From Paracoccaceae bacterium (lineage in GTDB: Bacteria > Pseudomonadota > Alphaproteobacteria > Rhodobacterales > Rhodobacteraceae), in NCBI GenBank assembly GCA_020832725.1, contig JAFIEC010000304.1:1-7725 (forward strand): a DNA stretch of 7,725 nucleotides, given 5' to 3'. Of the stretch, positions 1 through 7,667 are shown piece by piece (the first letter of the stretch is position 1; each line of letters opens with the position of its first letter). The notes beneath the pieces were generated by a model, which made no database searches, was not told where the DNA came from, and worked only from the letters and a program-made list of their open reading frames with translations. A program made the translations under genes and the position numbers.

Positions 1-86
1 AGAGTGCCGCCGCCCTGCTGTTGCCGGGCGTGGCGGCGGAGCCCCCGGCCTATGCCACCATCGACGATCTGCTGGCGGAGGGATGA
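1..86 (+). CDS. C-terminal end of an unidentified protein (partial)
   Basis: An open frame enters from the left edge (codons in phase from base 3) and stops at the TGA at 84-86, giving 27 residues ending in ATIDDLLAEG. The tail is rich in Ala, Leu and Pro, in keeping with the high-GC codon use around it. Its stop lies two bases before the preferred start of the next gene, so the two are almost certainly co-transcribed. In alphaproteobacteria, small periplasmic metal-sensor-like proteins often follow a sigma factor and a small anti-sigma-like membrane protein. This tail could belong to the latter, but that is inferred from context only. Too little is visible to assign a function. Confidence 0.55.
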   Translation, partial: SAAALLLPGVAAEPPAYATIDDLLAEG

Positions 87-88
87 GC

Positions 89-571
89 ATGGCGGAGGCC
101 CGGGGAATGGGGCGCGGCTGGGGCGCGGTTCTGGTGATCTCGCTTGCGCTCAACCTTGCGGTGGTGGGGCTGGTGGCGGGGGCTGCGCTGCGCTGGCAGG
201 GTGGCCCGCCCGCCGAGACGTCCGAGCGCGCGGGTCCGGCCCGGGGCGCGCCGGTCTTTGCCCTTGGCCCCTATGGCCGGGCGCTGGACCGCGACGGGCG
301 CGCGGAGTGGCGGGCCATGGCGATGGCGCGGAGCGACGACCTCGCCCGGGGCCGGGCCGCGCTGCGCGCCGATGTGGCCGCCCTTGCCGCCCTGCTGCAG
401 GCCGAGCATTTCGATGCCGAGGCGGCGCGGGACCTGCTGGCCCGCCAGCGCGCGAATGCCCGCGCGCAAGAGGCGATCGCCCACGAGATCCTGCTGGAGC
501 AGCTGGCCGGAATGCCCGCCGAGAACCGCCGCGCCCTGGCCGAGCGCCTGACACGGCGTGGCCCGCGCTAG
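89..571 (+). CDS. Membrane-anchored periplasmic heavy-metal sensor-like protein
   Basis: The product is 160 residues. A short basic N-terminus is followed by one hydrophobic helix (about residues 10-35, core VLVISLALNLAVVGLVAG), which predicts an inner-membrane anchor with the rest in the periplasm. The remainder is mostly helical and charged. A Gly/Pro linker leads to an Arg/Ala-rich helical hairpin containing HFDAEAARDLLARQRA and EQLAGMPAENRRALAERL, the pattern of the CnrR/ZraP-like 'periplasmic heavy-metal sensor' (Metal_resist) family common in Rhodobacteraceae. The metal ligands of CnrR are not evident, so actual metal binding is unproven. The start at 89 is preferred over the in-frame ATG at 83 because GGAGGG at 77-82 is spaced six bases from it. 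Starting at 83 would give 162 residues and a four-base overlap with the upstream stop. It is likely in an operon with the upstream gene and may modulate an extracytoplasmic sigma factor. Confidence 0.75.
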   Translation: MAEARGMGRGWGAVLVISLALNLAVVGLVAGAALRWQGGPPAETSERAGPARGAPVFALGPYGRALDRDGRAEWRAMAMARSDDLARGRAALRADVAALAALLQAEHFDAEAARDLLARQRANARAQEAIAHEILLEQLAGMPAENRRALAERLTRRGPR

Positions 572-574
572 AGT

Positions 575-706
575 GCAATCCGACCGGAGCGGAGTGAGGA
601 TCGGACAGATTGCACGGCAAATAGCCGCAATCCGACCGGAGCGGAGTGAGGATCGGACAGATTGCACGGCAAGACACCCCGCAATCCTGCCGGAGCGGAG
701 TGAGGA
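575..706 (+). repeat. Tandem 52-base repeat, two full copies plus a partial third
   Basis: Bases 575-620 are repeated exactly at 627-672 (46 identical bases, period 52). A third, diverged copy covers 681-706 with two mismatches over 26 bases before the match ends. Each full copy is an imperfect palindrome: GCAATCCGA at its left end pairs with TCGG and ATTGC near its right end, leaving a four-base bulge (ACAG). The transcript could therefore fold into consecutive hairpins around a purine-rich loop containing GGAGCGGAGTGAGG. The array begins four bases after the stop of the heavy-metal-sensor gene and lies between two convergent genes. A REP-like dispersed element or a transcript-end structure is possible. 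No T-run follows, so it is not a classical intrinsic terminator. Confidence 0.85.
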
Positions 707-801
707 GAGAAGCGATCGCGCCCCGGATCAGGAACCCGAAGCGACACGCGCTGCCCTGACAGGCGCGCTGTTCCGCCCTGGGCGAAGGGGCTGTGATCCG
801 T
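707..801. other. Gap between convergent genes, no feature seen
   Basis: This stretch separates the repeat array from the end of the reverse-strand cupin gene. It is GC-rich. I see no coding region, no strong hairpin followed by T residues, and no RNA gene. Long frames crossing it on both strands have Arg/Pro/Gly-rich translations typical of non-coding frames in high-GC DNA. Confidence 0.5.
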
Positions 802-1902
802 TCAGCCTGCGGACACGGTCTCGAACCGGCCGGGAAGGGCGACCTCCAGCAGTTCGAAATCGGCCGAGGCGTCGAACAGGCGCGACTTCAGGCCCGGGGG
901 GATGGTGAAGGCATCGCCCTGCGCGATGTCGTGGAGGCCTTCGCCCTCGGCCTCCAGCCGCGCGCTGCCTTCCCGGACAAAGCCGAAGAGGATGTCGGCA
1001 TCGTGGCGCGTCCAGCTTCCGCCCTCGGGGAGGGAGGTGGGGCGGGCCACCTGCACCCCCGCGACGCCGCCCGTGCCCTCGGCGATGCCGGTCTCGCGGG
1101 CCTCGAAGCCGGGCAGGCGGAAGGGCGTCCACGCGGCCCCCTCCTCGCGATGGAGCACGAAGCTCTGGCCCTGGAAACGGCGCTCGGGCCGGGCGGGGCC
1201 GTTGGGCAGCTCCATCTCGTGGTCGATCGTGGTGACATGCTCGGCCGGCACGCCGATCTCGACCACCTCGATGTTGTCCGAGGCGAAGAGCACACGGTGG
1301 CGGATTTCGGGGGGCTGGATCACGCAATCCCCCGCGCCAAGGCGAAAGGGCGGGCCCTGATCCTCGTAGACCAGATCGACCCAGCCGCGATGGCAGAAGA
1401 TCAGCTGAAAGCCGATGGTATGGTAATGGACCATGTCGGGCACCGGCCCGCCATCGGGGATGCGGATATGCGAGGCGATGATCGCCCCGCCCAGCCGCGA
1501 GGGCACAAGGTCGCGGTAATGCATCCCGGCCCGGCCGATCACCCAGGGTGCGCTGTCGGACAGGCGGCGCACGGAAAAGGCATGCTCGGTGTCGGGAAGA
1601 AGGAGCGGCGGGTCGGCATGGTCGATCTCGACCACGGTGCCGCCCGGTGCCACCAGACGGCGCGCACCGCCCGCAAAGACATCCGGCTCGGGCGTCAGGA
1701 TGCGCAGGGTGCCCGGCGCGTCGGGCGCGCCGCGCTCCAGCCGCAGGCGCAGCCCGTGGCCCGACACCACCGCAACCGCAGGATCGTCGGCGGGAAAGAT
1801 CTGCTCCAGCCGCATGCCCAGGGTGCCGGTGTAGAACGGCAGGTCCTCGCGGATGTCGCGGCTGGGCAGGCGCATCTCGGCGCGGGTGTCGGGGCTGGTC
1901 AT
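802..1902 (-). CDS. Glyoxalase-like/cupin fusion protein of unknown substrate
   Basis: The 366-residue product appears to have three parts. Residues about 8-95 (MRLPSRDIREDLPFYTGTLG onward, then FPADDPAVAVVSGHG) resemble the vicinal-oxygen-chelate (glyoxalase/dioxygenase) fold. Residues about 140-225 form a cupin: HYH at 159-161, Gln166, a Gly-rich turn (LGAGDCVIQPPEIRH) and His202 could bind a metal. Residues about 290-358 look like a second cupin (GFVREGSARL, then AQGDAFTIPPG) that lacks a clear second histidine, so it may be non-catalytic. The start at 1902 is supported by GAGG at 1910-1913 with a seven-base spacer. The frame stays open far upstream, but only across glpX on the other strand. 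It is transcribed divergently from glpX and convergently with the metal-sensor gene. The domain reading is mine from pattern; substrate and reaction are unknown. Confidence 0.85.
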   Translation of the reverse strand: MTSPDTRAEMRLPSRDIREDLPFYTGTLGMRLEQIFPADDPAVAVVSGHGLRLRLERGAPDAPGTLRILTPEPDVFAGGARRLVAPGGTVVEIDHADPPLLLPDTEHAFSVRRLSDSAPWVIGRAGMHYRDLVPSRLGGAIIASHIRIPDGGPVPDMVHYHTIGFQLIFCHRGWVDLVYEDQGPPFRLGAGDCVIQPPEIRHRVLFASDNIEVVEIGVPAEHVTTIDHEMELPNGPARPERRFQGQSFVLHREEGAAWTPFRLPGFEARETGIAEGTGGVAGVQVARPTSLPEGGSWTRHDADILFGFVREGSARLEAEGEGLHDIAQGDAFTIPPGLKSRLFDASADFELLEVALPGRFETVSAG

Positions 1903-2001
1903 GGCGATACCTCGGTCGCGGCAGGGGCGTTGCCGCTCTTTCTGGCCCTGCCCCGGGGCGAATGCAAGCCGTGGCCCCGCGCCGCACGACCCGGCGCAGC
2001 C

Positions 2002-2030
2002 TTGCCCCCGCCACCGCATCCGGGCTAGAG
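2002..2030 (+). promoter_or_regulatory. Possible sigma-70-type promoter for glpX-recJ
   Basis: TTGCCC at 2002-2007 and CTAGAG at 2025-2030 are separated by 17 bases, about 55 bases before the glpX start. The -35 hexamer matches TTGACA at four of six positions, and the -10 is weak but of a kind tolerated in high-GC alphaproteobacteria. It lies in the 183-base divergent gap between the cupin gene and glpX. This is a sequence match only. Confidence 0.35.
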
Positions 2031-2085
2031 CCAAGGGGCCGGACGGAGGCCGCGCAGCGCGGCCCGGACGCCAGAGGAGGACCCC

Positions 2086-3047
2086 ATGCCCAGCCCCGTC
2101 GATTTCAATGACCGCATGCTTTCGCTGGGCCTTGCCCGGGTGTCGGAGGCCGCAGCCCTGGCCTCGGCCGACCATGTCGGGCGCGGCGACGAAAAGGCCG
2201 CCGACCAGGCCGCCGTCAACGCCATGCGACGGCAGCTCGACATGCTGGACATCGCCGGCACCGTCGTCATCGGCGAGGGAGAGCGGGACGAGGCGCCGAT
2301 GCTCTATATCGGCGAGAAGGTGGGCACCGGAAACGGCCCCGAGGTGGACATCGCGCTGGACCCGCTGGAGGGTACCACGCTGACCGCCAAGGACATGCCC
2401 AACGCGCTGACCGTGATCGCCATGGGCCCGCGCGGCTCGATGCTGCATGCGCCCGATGTCTACATGGACAAGCTTGCCATCGGCCCCGGCTATCGCGAGG
2501 GGGTGCTCGCGATGGACATGGCCCCCGCCGAACGGGTCCGCGCGCTGGCTGCGGCACGGGGCTGCGCCGAAAAGGACATCACCGTCTGCATCCTCGAACG
2601 CCCCCGCCATGACGACATGATCGGCGAGGTCCGCAGCACCGGGGCCGCGATCCGTCTGATCACCGATGGCGACGTGGCCGGCATCATCCATTGCGCCGAG
2701 GCCGCCAAGACCGGCATCGACATGTACATGGGCCTGGGCGGCGCGCCCGAGGGGGTGCTGGCGGCAGCCGCGCTCAAGTGCATGGGCGGGCAGATGTGGG
2801 GGCGGCTGGTCTTTCGCAACGACGACGAGGTCGCCCGGGCCCGGCGCGCGGGCATCGACGATCTCGACCGCATCTATGGCCGCGACGACATGGTACGGGG
2901 CGACATGATCTTTGCCGCGACCGGGGTCACCGATGGCTCGATCCTCGCGGGTCTTCAGCGCGAGCCGGGCTGGGTGACCACCGAGACGCTGCTGATGCGC
3001 TCCAAGACCGGATCGGTGCGCCGGATGGTCTATCGCACCCCGGTGAA

Positions 3048-3051
<4 letters not shown>
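2086..3051 (+). CDS. glpX: Class II fructose-1,6-bisphosphatase GlpX
   Basis: The enzyme hydrolyses fructose 1,6-bisphosphate to fructose 6-phosphate in the cytoplasm, for gluconeogenesis and, in autotrophs, the Calvin cycle; some relatives also act on sedoheptulose 1,7-bisphosphate. The 321-residue length is usual for the family. The metal and active-site motifs are intact: GRGDEKAADQAAV (Asp35), VVIGEGERDEAPML (Glu64), DPLEGTT (Asp92, Glu95) and GLGGAPEGVLAA (Glu222). These correspond to the metal-binding Asp/Glu set known from E. coli GlpX. The start is well fixed by AGAGGAGG at 2073-2080, five bases before the ATG. The last four bases overlap the GTG start of recJ, indicating translational coupling. 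In related genomes a homoserine dehydrogenase gene often lies upstream; here that place is taken by the divergent cupin gene. Confidence 0.97.
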
Positions 3052-4850
<1,799 letters not shown>

Positions 4851-4898
4851 CCCCGCAACCCGAGCCCCGCAACCCGACGCCCCGGCCCCCGTCCGCGA

Positions 4899-4927
4899 AA
4901 AACCCCTTGCAGCGGCGGGCGGGTTTT
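4899..4927 (+). terminator. Possible recJ terminator hairpin overlapping the tRNA promoter
   Basis: AAAACCC at 4899-4905 and GGGTTTT at 4921-4927 can pair with a 15-base loop. The 3' arm supplies a short T-run, as in a weak intrinsic terminator about 50 bases after the recJ stop. The same bases form the -35 and spacer region of the likely tRNA promoter, so the hairpin could be incidental. Confidence 0.3.
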
Positions 4928-4935
4928 CCTATGAG
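4907..4935 (+). promoter_or_regulatory. Likely promoter of the tRNA-Glu gene
   Basis: TTGCAG at 4907-4912 and TATGAG at 4930-4935 are separated by exactly 17 bases. They lie 28 bases upstream of the tRNA 5' end, leaving room for a short leader. TTGC-type -35 boxes are common at stable-RNA promoters in alphaproteobacteria. Both hexamers match the sigma-70 consensus at four of six positions. Confidence 0.6.
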
Positions 4936-4963
4936 ACGCGTCACACGCCACGGCGTGACCGGC

Positions 4964-5038
4964 GGCCCGTTCGTCTATCGGTTAGGACGCCAGGTTTTCA
5001 ACCTGGAAAGAGGGGTTCGATTCCCCTACGGGCTGCCA
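4964..5038 (+). tRNA. tRNA-Glu, anticodon TTC
   Basis: The sequence folds into a full cloverleaf. The acceptor stem GGCCCGT pairs with ACGGGCT (G-U at the first pair). The anticodon stem CCAGG/CCTGG encloses the loop TTTTCAA with anticodon TTC at 4997-4999. The T arm AGGGG/CCCCT encloses TTCGATT. Discriminator G5035 is followed by an encoded CCA at 5036-5038. It reads GAA and GAG codons. Its 3' end marks the point where base composition drops, the classical position for tyrosine-integrase insertion. Confidence 0.97.
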
Positions 5039-5080
5039 TTGCCATCCGCTAAGTTATTGATATTGAGGCGATTTCGCGGC

Positions 5081-5155
5081 TCTTGTCGTTCTTGTCCCAC
5101 CGCTTTTCCCACCGCTCGATTCGGGGCGCTTTGATTGGTTGCATCTTGTTGCATC
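5081..5155 (+). repeat. Cluster of three short direct-repeat pairs beside tRNA-Glu
   Basis: TCTTGTC occurs at 5081-5087 and 5090-5096. TCCCACCGCT occurs at 5095-5104 and 5107-5116. GTTGCATC occurs at 5138-5145 and 5148-5155. The periods are 9, 12 and 10 bases, roughly one helical turn. Pairs of short direct repeats at about one-turn spacing, 40-120 bases from a tRNA 3' end, resemble arm-type binding sites of tyrosine integrases. Chance repetition, or a repetitive coding remnant on the reverse strand, are alternatives. Confidence 0.5.
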
Positions 5156-5456
5156 CGCTCCTGGCACAGCTCATCCGGTAGCGAGGTGAGGGGCAGCTAT
5201 GCGGGACCTTGCAGGCACTCGCATCGCTCACCTGAAGACCCCTCGCTCTCGCACCTTCGCTGAACCTGAGGGCGGATTGCAGTCCTTCCCTGCGGCTGCG
5301 AAGTCGATGAGCTATGGCGGGAGAACTTCGTGCGTGGCATTCTATGTTGGCCTTAGGAATGTGACTTCGCGGGACGATGAACTCAGATACAGTGCAATGA
5401 CCACGCAGATGTGTTAGTGTGTAAGCCATCCCCGCCGGTTCATCCGCTTGCTCTGG

Positions 5457-5486
5457 TTGCACTCGTCAGACGAAGCGGGATAAGTT
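5457..5486 (+). promoter_or_regulatory. Weak candidate promoter of the three-gene operon
   Basis: TTGCAC at 5457-5462 lies 18 bases from TAAGTT at 5481-5486. The -10 matches only three of six consensus positions. If used, transcription would begin near 5493. That would favour the ATG at 5509 or 5584 over the TTG at 5485 as the start of the first gene. Confidence 0.2.
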
Positions 5487-5508
5487 GAAATCTGATCGTG
5501 GCCGTGTG

Positions 5509-6627
5509 ATGCTGGACGCACAATATGTAGATTTTGGGGTCCTTGGGGGAGATTCTGTATCCAAGGAAGCAAGCGGGCGCTGGATGAACAAGCACGAATT
5601 TCACGAAGAAATCAGCCAAGAAGTACTTTTCGAGGTTCTTGAAAACCAAGCGACCCTGGACGCTGTACGGGTTTTCCTACGAAGCAAGAAATTGCCCCAT
5701 TCCGCTTCAAGTTGGAAGAAAATGATTGAGGAGAGGGTTGAACCTGCGCTGTCGAGTGGAGCGATAACGCGGGACGACTTGATTGGGATTATTCGTGAAG
5801 CTGAAGAGCATGGCAACAAGCATGTGCGCCTGTTCCATTTTGGCGCTGACTACCTTGATGATCTGCGTGGTGTCATGACCTTAGAAGCAGTCAGTGCTTG
5901 GGCAAAGGACAAGGGTTTCCCTAGTCCGGGCGAGTATGTCTTTTCCGCCTACCCAACCAACCCGGTTGTGACCGAGGTTAGAGTCGGCGACGGCGAAGAT
6001 GCCTACGCGCTCGTGGTCAAAATCGCTAGAACTGAGTATCGGCGGAAAAGGGGCGTACTAACAGTGGTCGATGGTCAGGAGGTATATCTTGCACCTAGGG
6101 TGCCATTTCGTGCCGTTGACGTCTTGAAAATACATCAAAATGGTCTGGTAGAAGTTCGCCTGAATCCGCGAACGGAGCCCCCAATCTCCTATTCGGGCAC
6201 AGCAAACTCGGTGCTCAGCCAGGTGAAAGGACTGGTCGAAGTAGATTTGATAGGCGAACTTAGCCTGTCGACGGCGAAGAACTCATTCTCGGACCTTCGG
6301 AAAGAGCGGGAAGTTTTCGAAAACTTCGAACTATATGAGACGCAACACAAGAATGACCGAGGTGACCGGATACAATCCAGCTCACAGGTGGAACAAGGTG
6401 GCATACTTACGTCCAGCGTCATGACAAAAGTCATTAGGCAGTTCACCGTCGATGACCCGGAGGCATACTGCGAAAAAGTCCGCGTTTCTTACAACTACGG
6501 TAAGGCAAAAAGAATAAACGCAATTCTGTCCGAGGACACTAACGAAATAATCTTCACTGCCGGTCTATCTCGAGAGGAATACGACGAAGTGCTTGGTGCC
6601 ATCGTCAAGGTGAACAGCGAGAAATGA
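5509..6627 (+). CDS. Unknown soluble protein, first gene of a three-gene operon
   Basis: The product is 372 residues from the ATG at 5509. In-frame alternatives are TTG at 5485 (380 residues) and ATG at 5584 (347 residues); none has a strong ribosome site, so the start is uncertain. I see no signal peptide or membrane segment. An N-terminal helical part (about 32-115) contains FLRSKKLPHSASSWKKMI, RVEPAL and EEHGNKHVRLFHF (99-111), a pattern I associate with uncharacterised bacterial proteins. The middle (about 150-245) is predicted beta-rich. The C-terminal third is mixed, with a charged stretch (about 258-285, LRKEREVFENFELYETQHKN). No nuclease, ATPase, protease or DNA-binding motif was recognised. 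Codon use is much less GC-biased than in glpX or recJ, suggesting horizontal origin. The stop overlaps the next gene's ATG by four bases, implying co-translation. A sensor or regulatory subunit is possible but speculative. Confidence 0.85.
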   Translation: MLDAQYVDFGVLGGDSVSKEASGRWMNKHEFHEEISQEVLFEVLENQATLDAVRVFLRSKKLPHSASSWKKMIEERVEPALSSGAITRDDLIGIIREAEEHGNKHVRLFHFGADYLDDLRGVMTLEAVSAWAKDKGFPSPGEYVFSAYPTNPVVTEVRVGDGEDAYALVVKIARTEYRRKRGVLTVVDGQEVYLAPRVPFRAVDVLKIHQNGLVEVRLNPRTEPPISYSGTANSVLSQVKGLVEVDLIGELSLSTAKNSFSDLRKEREVFENFELYETQHKNDRGDRIQSSSQVEQGGILTSSVMTKVIRQFTVDDPEAYCEKVRVSYNYGKAKRINAILSEDTNEIIFTAGLSREEYDEVLGAIVKVNSEK

Positions 6628-6980
6628 TGTTCCGGAGACGTCAAAATGCTGATTGGGAGAGCCGCCTCGACACCGAGGTCGGAAAACTCCGCAATGCACA
6701 GACGTACCGGGAGGTAACGCTGACCCGTATCAAGGATTTGGTCGGTGCTCCAAGCGAAGCGGAACTAATCCGCGCACTAGCGAAGCGGGTGTCCGAGGGC
6801 AACCTGAGAGTTGTCTATCGCGTGGTGTCACCGTCAACGAAGGCCTCGCTCGCCACGTTTAGGAGCCCGCTGGACGTGCCTGAGACGATGTACGATGAGA
6901 GTACGGGCCAAGAGATCGACATAGACCGCTATCGGAACGTCGAACCGGTGTACGTTTCCGAGGTCGGCGTTGCGCAGTGA
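6624..6980 (+). CDS. Unknown 118-residue protein, second gene of the operon
   Basis: The small, charged, soluble product has two apparent halves. Residues about 15-65 are helical (YREVTLTRIKDLVGAPSEAE, then LIRALAKRVSEGNL) and run into a short strand pair (RVVYRVVS), a layout compatible with a winged helix. Residues about 66-112 are predicted to be strands, with SPLDVPETMYDESTGQEIDI and VEPVYVSEV. A similar pattern (short strand, 'VP..I.D..TG..I.V', then 'VYV') recurs in small uncharacterised bacterial proteins, by my recollection only. The ATG at 6624 overlaps the upstream stop; a second ATG follows directly at 6627. It ends inside the next gene (11-base overlap). It may be an adaptor between the large soluble protein and the membrane protein, or a regulator if it binds DNA. 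It has no membrane segment. Confidence 0.8.
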   Translation: MMFRRRQNADWESRLDTEVGKLRNAQTYREVTLTRIKDLVGAPSEAELIRALAKRVSEGNLRVVYRVVSPSTKASLATFRSPLDVPETMYDESTGQEIDIDRYRNVEPVYVSEVGVAQ

Positions 6981-7536
6981 AACTACCCGCAAAGCATGGT
7001 TCAGGAAGGCTGAGCAGCTCTATCGCGAGGTGGAGAGCCTAAGCGGCCTGGAGCAGGCAGAGGCCGCTAGGGAAAAGCTCGATACCATAACTGACGAGAA
7101 CGAACGCTCCGCGGTCGAATTAATGGTCTGGTACTGGCTGGGCCACGGGAAAGAGACCGTTGCGTCGAACGAATGGTTGACCACGAACCGCATACTCGCG
7201 GCGACGTTCGTGGCCGTTTTTCTGATTGGCTACTTGGAGCTTGGAGTATCCCTGCTCTGGTCCGGCTTTGCGGCATTGGTTACCACTGTGCTGGTGAGAA
7301 TTATCTTCCGCATTTTCGACCGTGGCTTCATGTTCAGGCGGCTCTTCACCGCTTGTGTGAGCTCCGGGCTTATCTTGATCTTTCCCGCGCAATTTGCGTT
7401 CGCGTTCGAAACGCCGTTTGGCCCGGTCTCTTGGGGCGGGGCTCCCGGTGGCGCGCTCGTGTTGATCTGGACGATGTGCACGATCCTAACCTTCTGCGGG
7501 GCCGCATGGGAGCACTACGTGTCCAATAGAACGTGA
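6970..7536 (+). CDS. Predicted four-helix membrane protein, third gene of the operon
   Basis: The product is 188 residues. The first 68 or so are cytoplasmic-looking, helical and acidic (AEQLYREVESLSGLEQAEAA, then LDTITDENERSAVELMVWYW). Four hydrophobic segments follow, at about 70-91 (ILAATFVAVFLIGYLEL), 92-114 (GVSLLWSGFAALVTTVLV), 121-146 (LFTACVSSGLILIFPAQFAF) and 157-180 (GALVLIWTMCTILTFCGAAW). A basic loop (RIIFRIFDRGFMFRR) between helices 2 and 3 fits a cytoplasmic side, with both termini inside. No transporter family was recognised. The start is TTG at 6970, supported by GAGG at 6960-6963 with a six-base spacer; it lies inside the end of the preceding gene, 11 bases overlapping. Tight coupling to two soluble genes suggests a membrane effector or anchor, which is inference. 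Confidence 0.83.
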   Translation: MRSETTRKAWFRKAEQLYREVESLSGLEQAEAAREKLDTITDENERSAVELMVWYWLGHGKETVASNEWLTTNRILAATFVAVFLIGYLELGVSLLWSGFAALVTTVLVRIIFRIFDRGFMFRRLFTACVSSGLILIFPAQFAFAFETPFGPVSWGGAPGGALVLIWTMCTILTFCGAAWEHYVSNRT

Positions 7537-7566
7537 GTTGATGCTAACAAGCTTTTTTCAATCTGC

Positions 7567-7585
7567 GGTCGGGCGCTATCCGACC
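7567..7585 (+). repeat. Perfect 6-base hairpin after the three-gene operon
   Basis: GGTCGG at 7567-7572 and CCGACC at 7580-7585 can form a stem with a seven-base loop, 31 bases after the stop of the membrane-protein gene. Only a broken T stretch (GTGCTTTAC) follows, so it is at best a weak transcription terminator. It may instead protect the 3' end of the operon mRNA. Confidence 0.4.
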
Positions 7586-7667
7586 AAGTGCTTTACATCC
7601 AGGTCCGAAATCGAGCTTGCAGTTCACTCTATTGGTTGACGCACTTGATTACGGCTGCCGCGAATGA

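Larger units (their letters stand above)
5039..5508. other. Gene-free region after the tRNA, probable island junction
   Basis: About 470 bases follow the tRNA without a gene I can support. The region holds the short direct-repeat pairs at 5081-5155. A 72-codon frame at 5199-5417 has a good ribosome site, but its translation does not look like a protein. A reverse frame at 5049-5462 ends in WEKRWDKNDKSREIASISIT; it shows none of the Arg/His/Tyr motifs of a tyrosine recombinase, though a decayed remnant cannot be excluded. Composition is intermediate between the GC-rich left part and the operon to the right. I infer an attachment-site region or a decayed island end. Confidence 0.5.

Noticed and set aside
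1939..1967. Promoter-like TTGCAT and CAGAAA on the reverse strand upstream of the cupin gene
   Set aside because: The -35 is acceptable but the -10 matches only three of six positions, so support is too weak.
793..2028. Long forward open frame (411 codons) opposite the cupin gene
   Set aside because: It lies antisense to a gene with clear domain patterns and a good ribosome site. Its His/Gly/Asp-rich translation is typical of a mirror frame in high-GC DNA.
1903..2691. N-terminal extension of the reverse-strand cupin frame across glpX
   Set aside because: The extension runs antisense through the well-supported glpX gene, and the ATG at 1902 has its own GAGG ribosome site.
2691..3047. Earlier ATG start for recJ inside glpX
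   Set aside because: It would add 119 Arg/Gly-rich residues from an out-of-frame reading of glpX. The GTG at 3048 gives the usual RecJ length.
5199..5417. 72-codon frame with a good ribosome site (GAGGGG at 5188-5193)
   Set aside because: Its translation (Ser/Arg/Gly-rich, no hydrophobic core) does not look like a protein, and the sequence resembles intergenic repeat-like DNA. The ribosome-site match alone is not enough.
5049..5462. Reverse-strand 137-codon frame as an integrase remnant
   Set aside because: It ends close to the tRNA as an integrase gene might, but no Arg-His-Tyr catalytic motifs are visible. Kept only as an alternative explanation of the region.
7645..7656. TTACGGCTGCC as a possible second copy of the tRNA 3' end
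   Set aside because: Only about ten bases resemble the tRNA end, with one base missing, which is too short and imperfect to call an attachment site.
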